Shown one piece after another: positions 1-8,718 of a stretch of DNA of 64,000 nt. Within the stretch, counting starts at the first letter, position 1, and each line of letters starts with the position of its first letter. Under the pieces are notes generated by a model. That model did no database searches, was not told the origin of the DNA, and saw only the letters and a program-made list of their open reading frames with translations. The stretch comes from Spirosoma pollinicola (GTDB taxonomy: Bacteria > Bacteroidota > Bacteroidia > Cytophagales > Spirosomataceae). The translations under genes and the position numbers were made by a program. The DNA lies in contig NZ_CP025096.1 of assembly GCF_002831565.1 (NCBI RefSeq), positions 2,395,027 through 2,459,026 of the forward strand, given 5' to 3'.

Positions 1-1
1 T

Positions 2-223
2 GGTGATCAATACTTTGAGGGACCTCATCTTTATCTCATGCCATACGATGGTGCCAAAGGTCCTTTCAAAGATGGTAAACGACTTCGGGTTGAATTAGAT
101 CAGAGTTGGGATAACGTCAACATATATGCCAAATTAGAACATCGAATAACGTGGTTCAAGAATATTAAAGAGCTAGCCGAGAAGATTCTTCTTGAGCGGC
201 AAGAAGAACGTCCGCAAAATTAA
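2..223 (+). CDS. C-terminal fragment of an unrecognised protein
   Basis: The reading frame is open from the left edge of the window to a TAA at 221-223, giving at least 73 residues, so the gene begins outside the window. The visible tail is hydrophilic, with a Gly/Lys-rich segment followed by an amphipathic helix ending in Glu/Arg/Gln. An internal ATG at 38 could start a 61-residue protein, but the frame continues upstream of it with similar composition, so a truncated longer gene is more likely. I recognise no domain. It is followed after 205 bp by a large helicase on the same strand and may be its partner in a defence locus, which is only inference. Confidence 0.5.
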   Translation, partial: GDQYFEGPHLYLMPYDGAKGPFKDGKRLRVELDQSWDNVNIYAKLEHRITWFKNIKELAEKILLERQEERPQN

Positions 224-428
224 TCATACAAGAAAGATATTTTCCGTTTGATAGCTTGGCATCAATAGCGCAAATACACCTTTTGTATTTTTATGTACTG
301 ATATACCCGCATTAGATAAAGAAGTTCTGTCGCTAGTTCAATAAGAAAAAGCGATTAGCACATTTACAAATAGATATAAATCAGATATTTATTTCATATA
401 TTGTACCAACCACACCATAGAATAAGTC

Positions 429-3335
429 ATGAGTTATTTTGAAGAGAACTACGCAAATATTAGACTTGCTGTAGATAAAAGCACAGAAGAAACAAAAGGG
501 CTTCGTAGAGCTCAACTCGGAGCGATTCACGCAATTGCTTCACATTTCACCTTACGTAACGACCCCGCCCTTGTTGTCATGCCAACCGGCTCAGGAAAGA
601 CAGCAGTTCTAATGATTTCGGCTTATATGTTACAGGCAAAGCGTGTCCTATGTGTAACACCCAGTAGACTCGTTAGAAATGACATTGCTCTTGGATTTCG
701 TAATTTGACTACACTTATAAAGCTAAATGTCGTTGCGGAAACTATAGATCGACCTAATGTTCATGAACAGACGGACAAAATCTCATCTTTCGAAACTTGG
801 GAAGATCTAAGAGCATACGACGTAGTTGTAGCAAGTCCATCAAGCATCAGTCCAGCTATAGATGGCATTCCTTCCCCACCTGATGATTTATTTGATCTTA
901 TTTTAGTTGATGAGGCTCATCACAGTCCAGCACGAACTTGGGATGAATTATTCAACGCCTTTCCAAATGCTAAACGTATACTCGTCACGGCTACTCCGTT
1001 CCGACAAGATAGACGTGAAATCAAGGGAAAGTTTGTATACGTTTATCCATTGAAGGAAGCTTATAAAGATGAGATCTTTGGCCGAATACAATTCGTGCCG
1101 GTTGACGCAGTGGGTGAGAACGGAGACGTTGCTATTGCTAAAAGAGCAGAGGAAGTTTTTAATTTAGATCGAGCTTCCGGTCTACATCATGCCCTCATGG
1201 TACGGACTGACTCTCGTAAAAGAGCAGATGCACTTAAGACAATATACGCAGATCATACAACTCTAAATCTTCGAACAATTCACAGTGATCATTCTTATAG
1301 TTTTATACAAGCAACTATTAGGTTACTCCGTGAAGGTGCTTTAGATGGTGTCATCTGTGTTAATATGATGGGCGAAGGTTTTGATTTCCCAAACCTAAAA
1401 ATTGCAGCTGTCCATTCTCCCCATAGATCACTTGCAGTCACACTTCAGTTCATCGGTCGCTTTGCTCGTACAAATGCTGGCAACATAGATGTAGCAAAGT
1501 TTATAGCTATCCCTGCGGAAATCGAAATTGAGAGCACTAAGCTCTATAATCAAGATGCTATTTGGCAAGAAATGATTATTGATTTGTCGCGCAGTCGCAT
1601 TGATGAAGAAGTCTTCGTGCAAGAAAGCATTCAGAACCTCCAAACACGTGAGCATGTTGCCTCAGATACATCTGACGTTTCAATTTACACTCTGAAACCT
1701 TATGTACATGTCAAAATATATAAAATAAAAGGAGATGTAGATTTAAGTAGAAAAATAAATCTCCCTACTAATTTTGAGATTGTGAATGCATGGGACGATA
1801 ATGATTCGAACGTAACGGTCTTAATCGCAAAAGAAACAAGTCGCCCTAAATGGACTACCAGCGATAAATTCTTAAGTTCGGCTTATCAATTATTTGTATT
1901 TTACTATGATACTGAAAGTCAGCTTCTATTTATTAATTCCACTCTCAAGCAAGTTGAAATATACGAAGATCTAGCCCAGTCGTTTACAGATCAAACTCCT
2001 AGAATTTTACCACTCAATCAAGTTAATAAGGTTCTTTTAAGTCTTCGAGACCCATCTTTTTATAATGTTGGAATGAAGAACCGCCTGCAAAGCGCGAACG
2101 CGGAGTCGTACCGAAATGTAACTGGTCCAGCAGCTCAGAAATCCATTACTGAAAGCGACGGACAGCTTTATCATAGAGGGCATGTTTTTGGAGGAGACGA
2201 AAATTCAACTATTGGATTTAGCAGCTCCTCAAAAGTTTGGAGTAACGCCCGACTGTTAGTACCGAATCTAGTCAGATGGTGCCAAGATATTGCAAATCAC
2301 CTCACCAGCAACTCTGAAGTACAAACACGGTCACCGCTAGATTACCTTAATGTTGGACAGGACATAGATACTTTTCCCGAAGGAGTAATAGGGGTGATCT
2401 GGAATCAAACGGTTTATAAAAATCCGCCCCGTATCCAGATCATTGAGGATGGAACCATTCGAGAAGCAAATCTACTTGATATTGATCTAGCTGTTGATCC
2501 AGCAGCATCTTCAGCCAACAACATACGTATTGTTGCTACATATGGGAGCTCAGCCAGGATTGAACTTGATTACCGGCTTGATGCGGATAATTTCTTTAAT
2601 CCTATTGATCAAAATCAGCTTAACCAGATAACTGTTCTTAGAAGTCATAAAAATGTAACTATCGACAAATACCTGAACGCTAATTTACCTGAATTTTTCT
2701 TCAGTGATTTTTCTCGTCTCAATGGTTATGAGTTATTTCCAGGTCCAGGCGGCACTATGCCTTCCTTGAATGCAGAGCAACTAATCTTGATCGATTGGCT
2801 AAACAAAAATGTAGATATTACAAAAGAATTTGGCGATTGTGGAGATGGTAGAGTTTCTATTCATACTTGCTTAGAACAAGATTTGTTAGCTTTGGCTGAT
2901 ATAGTTTTTTACGATCATGGCTCGGGCGAGATTGCTGATTTTATCACGTTCGGCATTGAGGATGATCAGGTAATTATAGCTTTTTATCACTGTAAAGGAT
3001 CTAGCGCTGACGAACCAGGTGCGCGTGTAAAAGACTACTACGAAGTATGCATGCAAGTAATAAAGTCGCTAAAATGGATAGAAAATAATCAGCGTCTGTT
3101 TAAGCAAATTCAATATAGAGAAAATAATACTGCTGCTCGTTTTATCAAAGGTAACCTTCAAGAATTAAACGGCTTTTTGATAGATACTCTTTACCTTAAA
3201 ACAAACTTCAAATTGGTTGTTGTCCAACCCGGTATCTCAGCAGATGAAATGGATAATCTTTCAGTGCTATTAGCCTCGACAGGGCATTATATTGCTAAAT
3301 CACGTGGACAACACTTTGAAGTGTGGTGTTCTTAG
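429..3335 (+). CDS. DEAD/DEAH-box SF2 helicase with nuclease-like C-terminal region
   Basis: A 968-residue ATP-dependent nucleic-acid helicase or translocase of superfamily 2. Walker A is MPTGSGKTA (about 51-59), motif II is DEAH (161-164), motif III is TATP (187-190) and motif VI is QFIGRFAR (340-347), so both RecA-like lobes are complete by residue 400. The middle 450 residues are unassigned. Near 834-880 there is an acidic strand (EIADF), a lysine after a hydrophobic strand (FYHCKG) and then an R-x-x-D-x-Y-E-V-C-x-Q-x-x-K pattern. This resembles a PD-(D/E)XK-type nuclease core and, from memory, the DUF1837/HamA family. Helicase-nuclease fusions of this size are typical of restriction or phage-defence loci. 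It is AT-rich compared with the core genes and stands outside the integrase element to its right. Confidence 0.8.
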   Translation: MSYFEENYANIRLAVDKSTEETKGLRRAQLGAIHAIASHFTLRNDPALVVMPTGSGKTAVLMISAYMLQAKRVLCVTPSRLVRNDIALGFRNLTTLIKLNVVAETIDRPNVHEQTDKISSFETWEDLRAYDVVVASPSSISPAIDGIPSPPDDLFDLILVDEAHHSPARTWDELFNAFPNAKRILVTATPFRQDRREIKGKFVYVYPLKEAYKDEIFGRIQFVPVDAVGENGDVAIAKRAEEVFNLDRASGLHHALMVRTDSRKRADALKTIYADHTTLNLRTIHSDHSYSFIQATIRLLREGALDGVICVNMMGEGFDFPNLKIAAVHSPHRSLAVTLQFIGRFARTNAGNIDVAKFIAIPAEIEIESTKLYNQDAIWQEMIIDLSRSRIDEEVFVQESIQNLQTREHVASDTSDVSIYTLKPYVHVKIYKIKGDVDLSRKINLPTNFEIVNAWDDNDSNVTVLIAKETSRPKWTTSDKFLSSAYQLFVFYYDTESQLLFINSTLKQVEIYEDLAQSFTDQTPRILPLNQVNKVLLSLRDPSFYNVGMKNRLQSANAESYRNVTGPAAQKSITESDGQLYHRGHVFGGDENSTIGFSSSSKVWSNARLLVPNLVRWCQDIANHLTSNSEVQTRSPLDYLNVGQDIDTFPEGVIGVIWNQTVYKNPPRIQIIEDGTIREANLLDIDLAVDPAASSANNIRIVATYGSSARIELDYRLDADNFFNPIDQNQLNQITVLRSHKNVTIDKYLNANLPEFFFSDFSRLNGYELFPGPGGTMPSLNAEQLILIDWLNKNVDITKEFGDCGDGRVSIHTCLEQDLLALADIVFYDHGSGEIADFITFGIEDDQVIIAFYHCKGSSADEPGARVKDYYEVCMQVIKSLKWIENNQRLFKQIQYRENNTAARFIKGNLQELNGFLIDTLYLKTNFKLVVVQPGISADEMDNLSVLLASTGHYIAKSRGQHFEVWCS

Positions 3336-3446
3336 ATGGATTGAAAATTTCATATCCCAATTAAACACGGTACAATATAGTATCACTACAGTACTGTCGT
3401 ATTAGACTAATAGCTTCAATTAGATTATTTAAGTCATTGAAAGTAT

Positions 3447-3491
3447 TGGTGGGTGTAACAGGGATTGAACCTGTGACCTCTTCCATGTCAA
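3447..3491 (-). other. Integration junction: 3' half of a tRNA-Val(GAC) gene (att copy)
   Basis: On the minus strand this reads as anticodon loop TTGACAT (anticodon GAC), the 3' anticodon-stem strand GGAAG, a variable loop, a 5-bp T stem around TTCAATC, the acceptor strand TACACCC, discriminator A and an encoded CCA. The identity stops exactly at the 5' side of the anticodon loop: the expected CTTCC stem strand is missing, so no tRNA can fold. Tyrosine integrases commonly leave such a 3' half as the distal att copy. Because the tRNA reads leftward, the element should lie to the right, where the integrase starts 150 bp away. No intact tRNA-Val is seen in the window. Confidence 0.75.
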
Positions 3492-3640
3492 TTGGCTCAA
3501 TTGGCATTAATCAGTTTTACCCGCATTTGATTTACATTAATAAAACACTGTATTTGCTTGAATTTCTGATCATTCACGTTATTCTTGATGTATTGAATTA
3601 TACCCACAAAGTAGCGATCCAGTAGCAACAGGAGTAGGCC

Positions 3641-4798
3641 GTGGCTGAGTATATTAATTTCACCAAGACGTATCTCGACAGCTTGTCGATTAGTGACAAA
3701 CCTTTCGAAGTCGCTGATACAAAGGTTCCCGGTCTGCGTTTACGGCTCAATGCCAACGGCACCAAGACTTACTTTCTTTACCGCAAGGTGCTTGGACGCC
3801 CGCAACGGATCACGGTGGGCCGTTACTCGGACCTCACCCTGGAACAGGCGCGTAAGGAAGCACTCCGGCTCAACTCGGTGATTGCCCTGGGCGGCAACCC
3901 GCTGACCGACCGAAAAGAAAAACGGGCCGAACTTACCTTTAAACAGCTCTATGATCACTATTATCAGGAGTACGCCCTGCACCAGACCAAACGGCCTCTT
4001 GATAACAAAAAGACCGTAGACCACCACATCATGCCCGTGTTCGGCAATATGCGCCTGAGCGAAATCAGCCCTGAGAAAATTCAGCGGTTTCATACCAAAC
4101 TCGGAGTAACCAAGAAATCGACAGCCAACCGTGTCATTCATGTGGTCAGCGCGGCTTTCAACTTTGGGATCCGTCAGGGCTACCATAAAGGTTTGAACCC
4201 CTGTGTAGGTATCCAGAAGTACAAGCTGGTCAGCCGGGATCGCTTTCTAAGTCGCGACGAGTTGAAAGAATTCTTTGCTGCGGTGTCAACAGAGAGACCG
4301 CTCTTTCGGGATTACTTTCTACTAGCTCTCTACACAGGAGCCAGAAAGTCAAATGTGCTCTCGATGCGCTGGACAGACATCGACTTCGATAATAAACGTT
4401 GGCGCATTCCAGCGTTCGAGGCCAAGAATGGCGACGTTAACATCGTGGTCTTGTCAAATACGGCTCTAGCTATCTTGCAGGAGCGACAAACTGCAAATCA
4501 AAAACTCGACACACCATTTTTGTACGTGTTTCCCGGCGATAATGACGCCGAGACACATCTGAAAGATCCCAAGCGGGCCTTTGAACGCATAAAAAACCGT
4601 ATGGGCATATCGGACATCCGTATCCATGATCTACGGCGAACATTGGCCAGCTATATGGCTATTAATGGAGCCAGCTTGCCTATGATTGGCCAAGCTCTTA
4701 ATCACAAAAGTCAAGTCTCGACCGCTATCTATGCCAGGCTATCACAAAACCCTGTCCTTGATGCTGTTAATGGAGCCGCTCATTTAATGTCGAAATGA
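3641..4798 (+). CDS. Tyrosine recombinase / P4-type integrase
   Basis: A 385-residue site-specific recombinase that would integrate and excise the element next to the tRNA-Val fragment. The N-terminal 90 residues look like the DUF4102 arm-binding domain of P4-family integrases. A SAM-like core-binding domain follows (about 98-195), then the catalytic domain with R235, K262, H329-x-x-R332, H355 and nucleophile Y364, all present. The start is GTG with an AGGAG-like site a few bases upstream. GC content is clearly higher than in the flanking helicase gene, so the element has a different origin. A 15-bp stem hairpin follows the stop. Confidence 0.93.
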   Translation: MAEYINFTKTYLDSLSISDKPFEVADTKVPGLRLRLNANGTKTYFLYRKVLGRPQRITVGRYSDLTLEQARKEALRLNSVIALGGNPLTDRKEKRAELTFKQLYDHYYQEYALHQTKRPLDNKKTVDHHIMPVFGNMRLSEISPEKIQRFHTKLGVTKKSTANRVIHVVSAAFNFGIRQGYHKGLNPCVGIQKYKLVSRDRFLSRDELKEFFAAVSTERPLFRDYFLLALYTGARKSNVLSMRWTDIDFDNKRWRIPAFEAKNGDVNIVVLSNTALAILQERQTANQKLDTPFLYVFPGDNDAETHLKDPKRAFERIKNRMGISDIRIHDLRRTLASYMAINGASLPMIGQALNHKSQVSTAIYARLSQNPVLDAVNGAAHLMSK

Positions 4799-4871
4799 AT
4801 GAAAATTATATCAGCTTATTCTTTCATTTTCGTACGCGCCCGGCAAGCGATCTAATGATGGTAAAACAAAT

Positions 4872-4907
4872 AAATGGGCAATCAAGTCTTTGCTTGATTG
4901 CCCATTT
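4872..4907 (+). terminator. Intrinsic terminator after the integrase
   Basis: Perfect 15-bp inverted repeat (AAATGGGCAATCAAG and its complement) around a 6-nt loop, ending in TTTT AA, about 75 bp after the integrase stop. The symmetric A/T flanks would also allow function on the other strand. The remaining bases to 5091 show no gene. Confidence 0.65.
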
Positions 4908-5091
4908 TAAAGATGCGATTCTATGAATCAAACAAAGCTGTTTACACTGACTGAAAGCCTGTCGCCATTCAAATCAGTTGCTTCAACAATCTGTCATTAC
5001 AGACAAGAATCATAGCATATCAGTCGATCATTAGTAACCTAATTTCTCTCACAGGTTATGATATGGTATCTCTACCTATCTTGTACTCAAA

Positions 5092-5808
5092 TTAGTTAAT
5101 CTCAGTATACCTTGGATTGCAATCAACTGCCTTCATATCGATATATTTTTGAAATATATATTCTGGAATAAGCATAGATTTGGCTATGTCATTCACAGTT
5201 AAATTAACTGGCTGTTGCCCAATTTGTAATACCATCTTCATAACCTCTTCGCGATCATAAATTGGAATTATTAATTCGGTAGCTAAAAGTACTATGCACA
5301 TTTCTTCATCCATATCATAAAGGTCCTCAAGTGAAGAAAAATCGAAATCCTTGAATTTAATGGTCTCCTCAAAAACCTTCTCAAGCGAGATGCGATAATT
5401 ATGTTCTCTAACTATTTTGACATTCCGGCTTATTTCATCGTTGAAATCCATATACACATGAAAGAGTTCTTTCAAAACTGTAAATTTCTTCCAGCAATAA
5501 TTCATTGTTGCATTAATGACAATATATATAGAGTTGTTATGTGGATATGTAGCATACATACCATTAATTGACCTGTCCTCAATGCCTGCGTCTTCCATGA
5601 TAATAACTTTCATGACCTTTCCCTGTCCGTATTTTTTTGAAATTCTATCTACAAGCTCTTGGATGATTACGTCTTCATCTAAATGTTTAAAAGCTGGAGC
5701 ATTTGTATATATATTATTTACTGTACTATAAGCTTTTTCACGCCCAACTATATCAACTATATCTTTTACAATTAATCGTAATTCATTTAAGGGTGTAGAA
5801 TTTGCCAT
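5092..5808 (-). CDS. ImmA/IrrE-like metallopeptidase-fold protein with altered HExxH
   Basis: A 238-residue protein with the layout of ImmA/IrrE-family peptidases, which in mobile elements cleave repressors or act as toxins. The helix that should carry HExxH reads LKELFHVYMD: Glu and the second His are kept but the first His is Lys. An acidic patch (DMDEEMCIVLLATELIIP) follows about 60 residues later, where the third zinc ligand usually lies. The longest frame begins at 5865, but that extension runs through a terminator hairpin, so the ATG at 5808 (MANSTPLNE) is the better start. It probably shares an origin with the gene just upstream (5878-6243). Catalytic activity is doubtful. Confidence 0.6.
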   Translation of the reverse strand: MANSTPLNELRLIVKDIVDIVGREKAYSTVNNIYTNAPAFKHLDEDVIIQELVDRISKKYGQGKVMKVIIMEDAGIEDRSINGMYATYPHNNSIYIVINATMNYCWKKFTVLKELFHVYMDFNDEISRNVKIVREHNYRISLEKVFEETIKFKDFDFSSLEDLYDMDEEMCIVLLATELIIPIYDREEVMKMVLQIGQQPVNLTVNDIAKSMLIPEYIFQKYIDMKAVDCNPRYTEIN

Positions 5809-5816
5809 ATTTTGTG

Positions 5817-5862
5817 AAAAAAAAAAGGGGTACAACCCACTATTAAAAATGGATTGTACCCC
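5817..5862 (-). terminator. Intrinsic terminator between two minus-strand genes
   Basis: On the minus strand an 11-12-bp stem (GGGGTACAATCC pairing with GGTTGTACCCC, one bulged base) is followed by ten T residues. It terminates or attenuates transcription from 5878-6243 before the peptidase-like gene and rules out the 19-residue N-terminal extension of that gene. Confidence 0.8.
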
Positions 5863-5877
5863 CAATGAAAGAATAAT

Positions 5878-6243
5878 TTATCTATTTGTTGGAGTATAAG
5901 TCTTGATAGAGGTATACCGATGATCAATACCGTCTATCGAATTATTATTTTCAACAAATAGTTTTAATCTCTTTAACATACCATCTGCGCTTCCCATACA
6001 ATCTTGAAGACTATACTGGGAGTCAAGAGCAAGCAAATACTTGACATTGGCAGGCCGGAAACTTTCTGATAAGTTATCCAAGCTTTCTGCACTCGCTTTA
6101 GATGGAATATTAATCTCACTCATCGTCGTTCTTTCGTTATAGGATGTGGTACTTAAATCGAGCCCGCGAAGGTAGTAAACTCCCTTCACTTTTACAACAT
6201 TGAAAGCAAAAGAATGTTCAACTATTTTTAAATTGTAATCCAA
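5878..6243 (-). CDS. Small hypothetical protein, start uncertain
   Basis: A 121-residue soluble protein with mixed alpha/beta composition and no family that I recognise. The longest open frame starts at TTG (6243). Fifteen bases further upstream an ATG (6258) lies in the same frame but is cut off by a TGA after two codons, so either TTG is the real start, an internal Met (MSEINIPSK, residue 41) is used, or the 5' end is mutated. It precedes the peptidase-like gene at 5092-5808 and is separated from it by a strong terminator, so the two may be expressed at different levels. Confidence 0.45.
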   Translation of the reverse strand: MDYNLKIVEHSFAFNVVKVKGVYYLRGLDLSTTSYNERTTMSEINIPSKASAESLDNLSESFRPANVKYLLALDSQYSLQDCMGSADGMLKRLKLFVENNNSIDGIDHRYTSIKTYTPTNR

Positions 6244-6576
6244 GCTTGGTCAAGCCATTTTTCTTTTAAAGGAAAACAATGAATGCTTAAAGTTCCAAAT
6301 TTGGGTATTCAAAATTATCTAATGGTACTTTTGAATTTTTCTTGCAAAAAATGTGCCAATATTGGTATAATTCATAAGATTATTAGTAAAGTAAAAACTG
6401 GTCGCTATAAATAGTAAACAAAATATGCCTAAAAGTAACATAATAATTTTCCTTAACAGAGACCCACATTAGTCAAGAACAGATACGTAGCGGAAAATCT
6501 CTTTGATAATTTGGTTGTCTTGAAAGTATGAGCTTTTGTACGTTTATTGAATTATCTTTTCTCTATTACATAATAC
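6244..6576. other. AT-rich intergenic stretch without a recognised gene
   Basis: No open frame of convincing composition, no tRNA-like fold and no strong hairpin. It lies upstream of the 5878-6243 gene and after the 6577-7080 membrane-protein gene, so it probably holds the promoter of the former and the 3' end of the latter. Confidence 0.4.
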
Positions 6577-7080
6577 TTATCCACTTTTACTCGCCGATGT
6601 ACAGGTATACCTAGAAAACCATTTTAGGTTACGCTCATAAATAATTCTATTATTGTAAATATCCCGACAACTAACTTTCAGCGTTATGCGACTTAGTTGC
6701 TCTTTGACATGATTAAGGTCAATTTCATTCGCTTGATCGCCAAAATTTTTCTCAAAAATCGCTAAATGAGAATTAGGAAGAACAACCCGTTCGGCCAGAT
6801 CATCCATAGCAATATGCATATAGGAACGAGCATCAAGATCTAGGCAATTCTTAATACTGGCATGGATAGCATTCCCCTTAATAAAGATGAGTTGGTCGAT
6901 TATCAGCGGTCCTAAACCGTTATTGTAGAGATAGACTCCGATTATATTGCTATGATCGCTGAGGGTAACCTGTCCTAACGGTTTCAGGGACTTTTCGTTA
7001 TGAAGCCGTTGTAGATGTAACTGAAAGAAGGTTGCCAGCAAGGCCAGCAACGGGATCAAGATTGAAATTGTGGCAACCAA
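6577..7080 (-). CDS. Small membrane-anchored protein downstream of the radical-SAM gene
   Basis: A 167-residue protein with one N-terminal hydrophobic helix (ISILIPLLALLATFF, residues 5-19). A soluble domain follows with alternating short strands, compatible with a beta-sandwich. No catalytic motif is visible. The start is a TTG at 7080; a TAG lies upstream in frame within the end of the radical-SAM gene and no ATG is available, so the exact start is uncertain. It follows the radical-SAM gene by 36 bp on the same strand and is probably co-transcribed. Possible roles are anchoring, processing, export or immunity for the modified peptide. Nothing in the sequence decides between them. Confidence 0.6.
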   Translation of the reverse strand: MVATISILIPLLALLATFFQLHLQRLHNEKSLKPLGQVTLSDHSNIIGVYLYNNGLGPLIIDQLIFIKGNAIHASIKNCLDLDARSYMHIAMDDLAERVVLPNSHLAIFEKNFGDQANEIDLNHVKEQLSRITLKVSCRDIYNNRIIYERNLKWFSRYTCTSASKSG

Positions 7081-7116
7081 GAGAGACCCACCATTCCTGA
7101 ATAGAGAAAAGAGACG

Positions 7117-8445
7117 CTACATCATCCCGTAATACTGAAGCACTTTCAACCGCTCTCTGGCTTGCAACTCGTAAATCAGGGGAATGACCTTGTGATAAAG
7201 ACCGCAGTGAGGGTCTTTGCCATTGATACGGTACACAGCACAGCCACTCGTACAAACCGATTTATACCGGCAGGACAGGCAATCAGGTGACTTCATGTCC
7301 TCATAGTGACTACCCTGCTCGATCATGTCTACCAGATCAAGGCCCGTTTCGAAAATGCTATGCGATAGCTGGGTTTCGTCGCCAAAATGAACATGGCAAT
7401 AATTTAACGTCCCGTCGACATAGATTGCCCCGCCGGAGAAGCCAGATGCACAGGTCTGAAAACCCAGTTCATTTGGCTTGAGGTCACAGAATTGATGCCG
7501 GCTGGAGAAGCGCCAGCCGCCTTGAATAGCCTCGCCCATGATGGCATAGGATGTCAGCAAACACGTTTCCAACAACTCTGAGTCGATGGCTTCGCCCTTC
7601 ACAATGGAATAACGGAATGGAATGTCCAAGCCGATCAGATAACGGGTCAGGCCGGGTAAACCCTCAAGATTGCAGTTGGTGACCACTGTGTTCGTGGAGA
7701 CCGGAATGTTATGTGCTATAAGGGTACGAAGATTTCTATCAACAATGTTGAAGCTCCCTGTCCCGGACCGGAATGTCCGGGTCGCATCATGATCCGATGC
7801 CAGCCCGTCCAGGGATACCCCATAACTGATGTTGTGCTCTTTGGAAAAATCAACCATCTCGTCCGTCAGAATGGTCAGGTTCGAGATAAACGAAAATGTT
7901 AGGTCGCATCTTAACGCGTTTAAGGCGTTTCGGGCCTCGGGAATAAACGCCTGCCATGATTTGAACTGGGTTAAAGGTTCACCTCCGGCAAGCCTGAGTT
8001 TAATGCTGCTGAGTTCTCGTTTTGTGACGGTTTCTACCAGCTTGTTGAGCAATTGCCTCCGAGTGGTATCAATCATCCCACTGGTGGTATTCAGGGTTGA
8101 GATATAGCAGTAGCTACAACTGAGATTACAACGGTTAGTCGTGTGAATCCAGAAATTCAGTGATTTCGGGCTGGCTGGTTTTTTCGGTTCGCTGAACTGG
8201 TCGTCAAACCTGATGATCTCGGTTTGCGACAGCAGCCTCAGAAAACCATTCAAGGTATCGGTCGGGATGGAAAGTTGCTTACCAAGCGCTTTTACACTGG
8301 TCCGGTTGTCAATTGCCCTGATGATGTCGTACTGGGCCCTGTTCAGAACCCGTAAAGAGTTCGGATAGGCACAATTGACTGCATAAAAATAATTCTCATC
8401 AATGGGCCTGATCAACAGATGAGGAGACTTGAATGGTATCAACAT
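7117..8445 (-). CDS. Radical SAM/SPASM peptide maturase with N-terminal PqqD-like domain
   Basis: A 442-residue radical SAM enzyme. Residues 1-85 resemble a PqqD-like RiPP recognition element (the small winged-helix fold that binds leader peptides). The [4Fe-4S] motif is C106-x3-C110-x2-C113 (CNLSCSYC), followed by AGGEPL near 155. The C-terminal 130 residues carry the spaced cysteines of a SPASM domain, ending in C-x2-C-x5-C-x3-C and a last Cys, which bind auxiliary clusters. Such enzymes install thioether, C-C or C-O cross-links in ribosomal peptides. The gene overlaps the 3' end of the 62-aa peptide gene by 47 bp, implying coupled translation, and no anSME-type sulfatase partner is nearby. 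The exact modification cannot be read from the sequence. Confidence 0.85.
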   Translation of the reverse strand: MLIPFKSPHLLIRPIDENYFYAVNCAYPNSLRVLNRAQYDIIRAIDNRTSVKALGKQLSIPTDTLNGFLRLLSQTEIIRFDDQFSEPKKPASPKSLNFWIHTTNRCNLSCSYCYISTLNTTSGMIDTTRRQLLNKLVETVTKRELSSIKLRLAGGEPLTQFKSWQAFIPEARNALNALRCDLTFSFISNLTILTDEMVDFSKEHNISYGVSLDGLASDHDATRTFRSGTGSFNIVDRNLRTLIAHNIPVSTNTVVTNCNLEGLPGLTRYLIGLDIPFRYSIVKGEAIDSELLETCLLTSYAIMGEAIQGGWRFSSRHQFCDLKPNELGFQTCASGFSGGAIYVDGTLNYCHVHFGDETQLSHSIFETGLDLVDMIEQGSHYEDMKSPDCLSCRYKSVCTSGCAVYRINGKDPHCGLYHKVIPLIYELQARERLKVLQYYGMM

Positions 8446-8587
8446 CTTGAAGGTTTGCTGTTGAGGGATGACTTGTACAATCGCAGTCTATTGCGGGCGA
8501 TGAGAGGTTGAAGACCTTCTGATCTACCAGTTTCGTCAGAATTGAAAAATCATCAAACAGAATGTCAGACTTGTGAATCGCTGTCAT
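8399..8587 (-). CDS. Candidate RiPP precursor peptide
   Basis: A 62-residue peptide starting at an ATG (8587). The N-terminal half is leader-like, with hydrophobic and acidic residues (SDILFDDFSILTKLVDQ). The C-terminal half is Ser/Thr/Asp-rich with a C-D-C pair (about residues 35-37) and several Ser/Val/Gln residues. It is the first gene of the operon and its end overlaps the start of the radical SAM enzyme with the RRE-like domain, the usual placement for a substrate. No double-glycine site is visible, so the leader cleavage point is unknown. It could be a chance frame, but the composition, ATG start and position argue against that. Confidence 0.6.
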   Translation of the reverse strand: MTAIHKSDILFDDFSILTKLVDQKVFNLSSPAIDCDCTSHPSTANLQDVDTIQVSSSVDQAH

Positions 8588-8718
8588 AATCGAGAGTTTT
8601 TAAGATCTTGTCTGCGATAAAGTTACCCGTTCAAACAGGGTCTATGATCATAACGCTGGTTGTATCGCACAAGACTTCTGCTTGTTTTTTACCAGAGTGA
8701 TTTCACTTAGATTTGTGC
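8588..8718. promoter_or_regulatory. Divergent promoter region between peptide operon and XRE gene
   Basis: Leftward, the sequence TAACTTTA (near the Bacteroidetes -7 box TAnnTTTG) lies about 35 bp before the peptide ATG. Rightward, TAGATTTG at 8708-8715 matches TAnnTTTG exactly with a TTG about 23 bp upstream. That would place transcription start almost on the XRE start codon, suggesting a very short or leaderless mRNA. No experimental support. Confidence 0.4.

Noticed and set aside
3437-3625. 62-aa plus-strand ORF (VGVTGIEPVTSSM...)
   Set aside because: It is the translation of the reverse strand of the tRNA-Val fragment, a well-known source of false proteins, and continues into non-coding spacer.
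3740-4186. 148-aa antisense ORF in the integrase
   Set aside because: High-GC antisense shadow of a clear integrase gene with no domain.
6998-7255. 85-aa minus-strand ORF between the radical SAM and membrane-protein genes
   Set aside because: It overlaps both in another frame and has the composition of a shadow frame.
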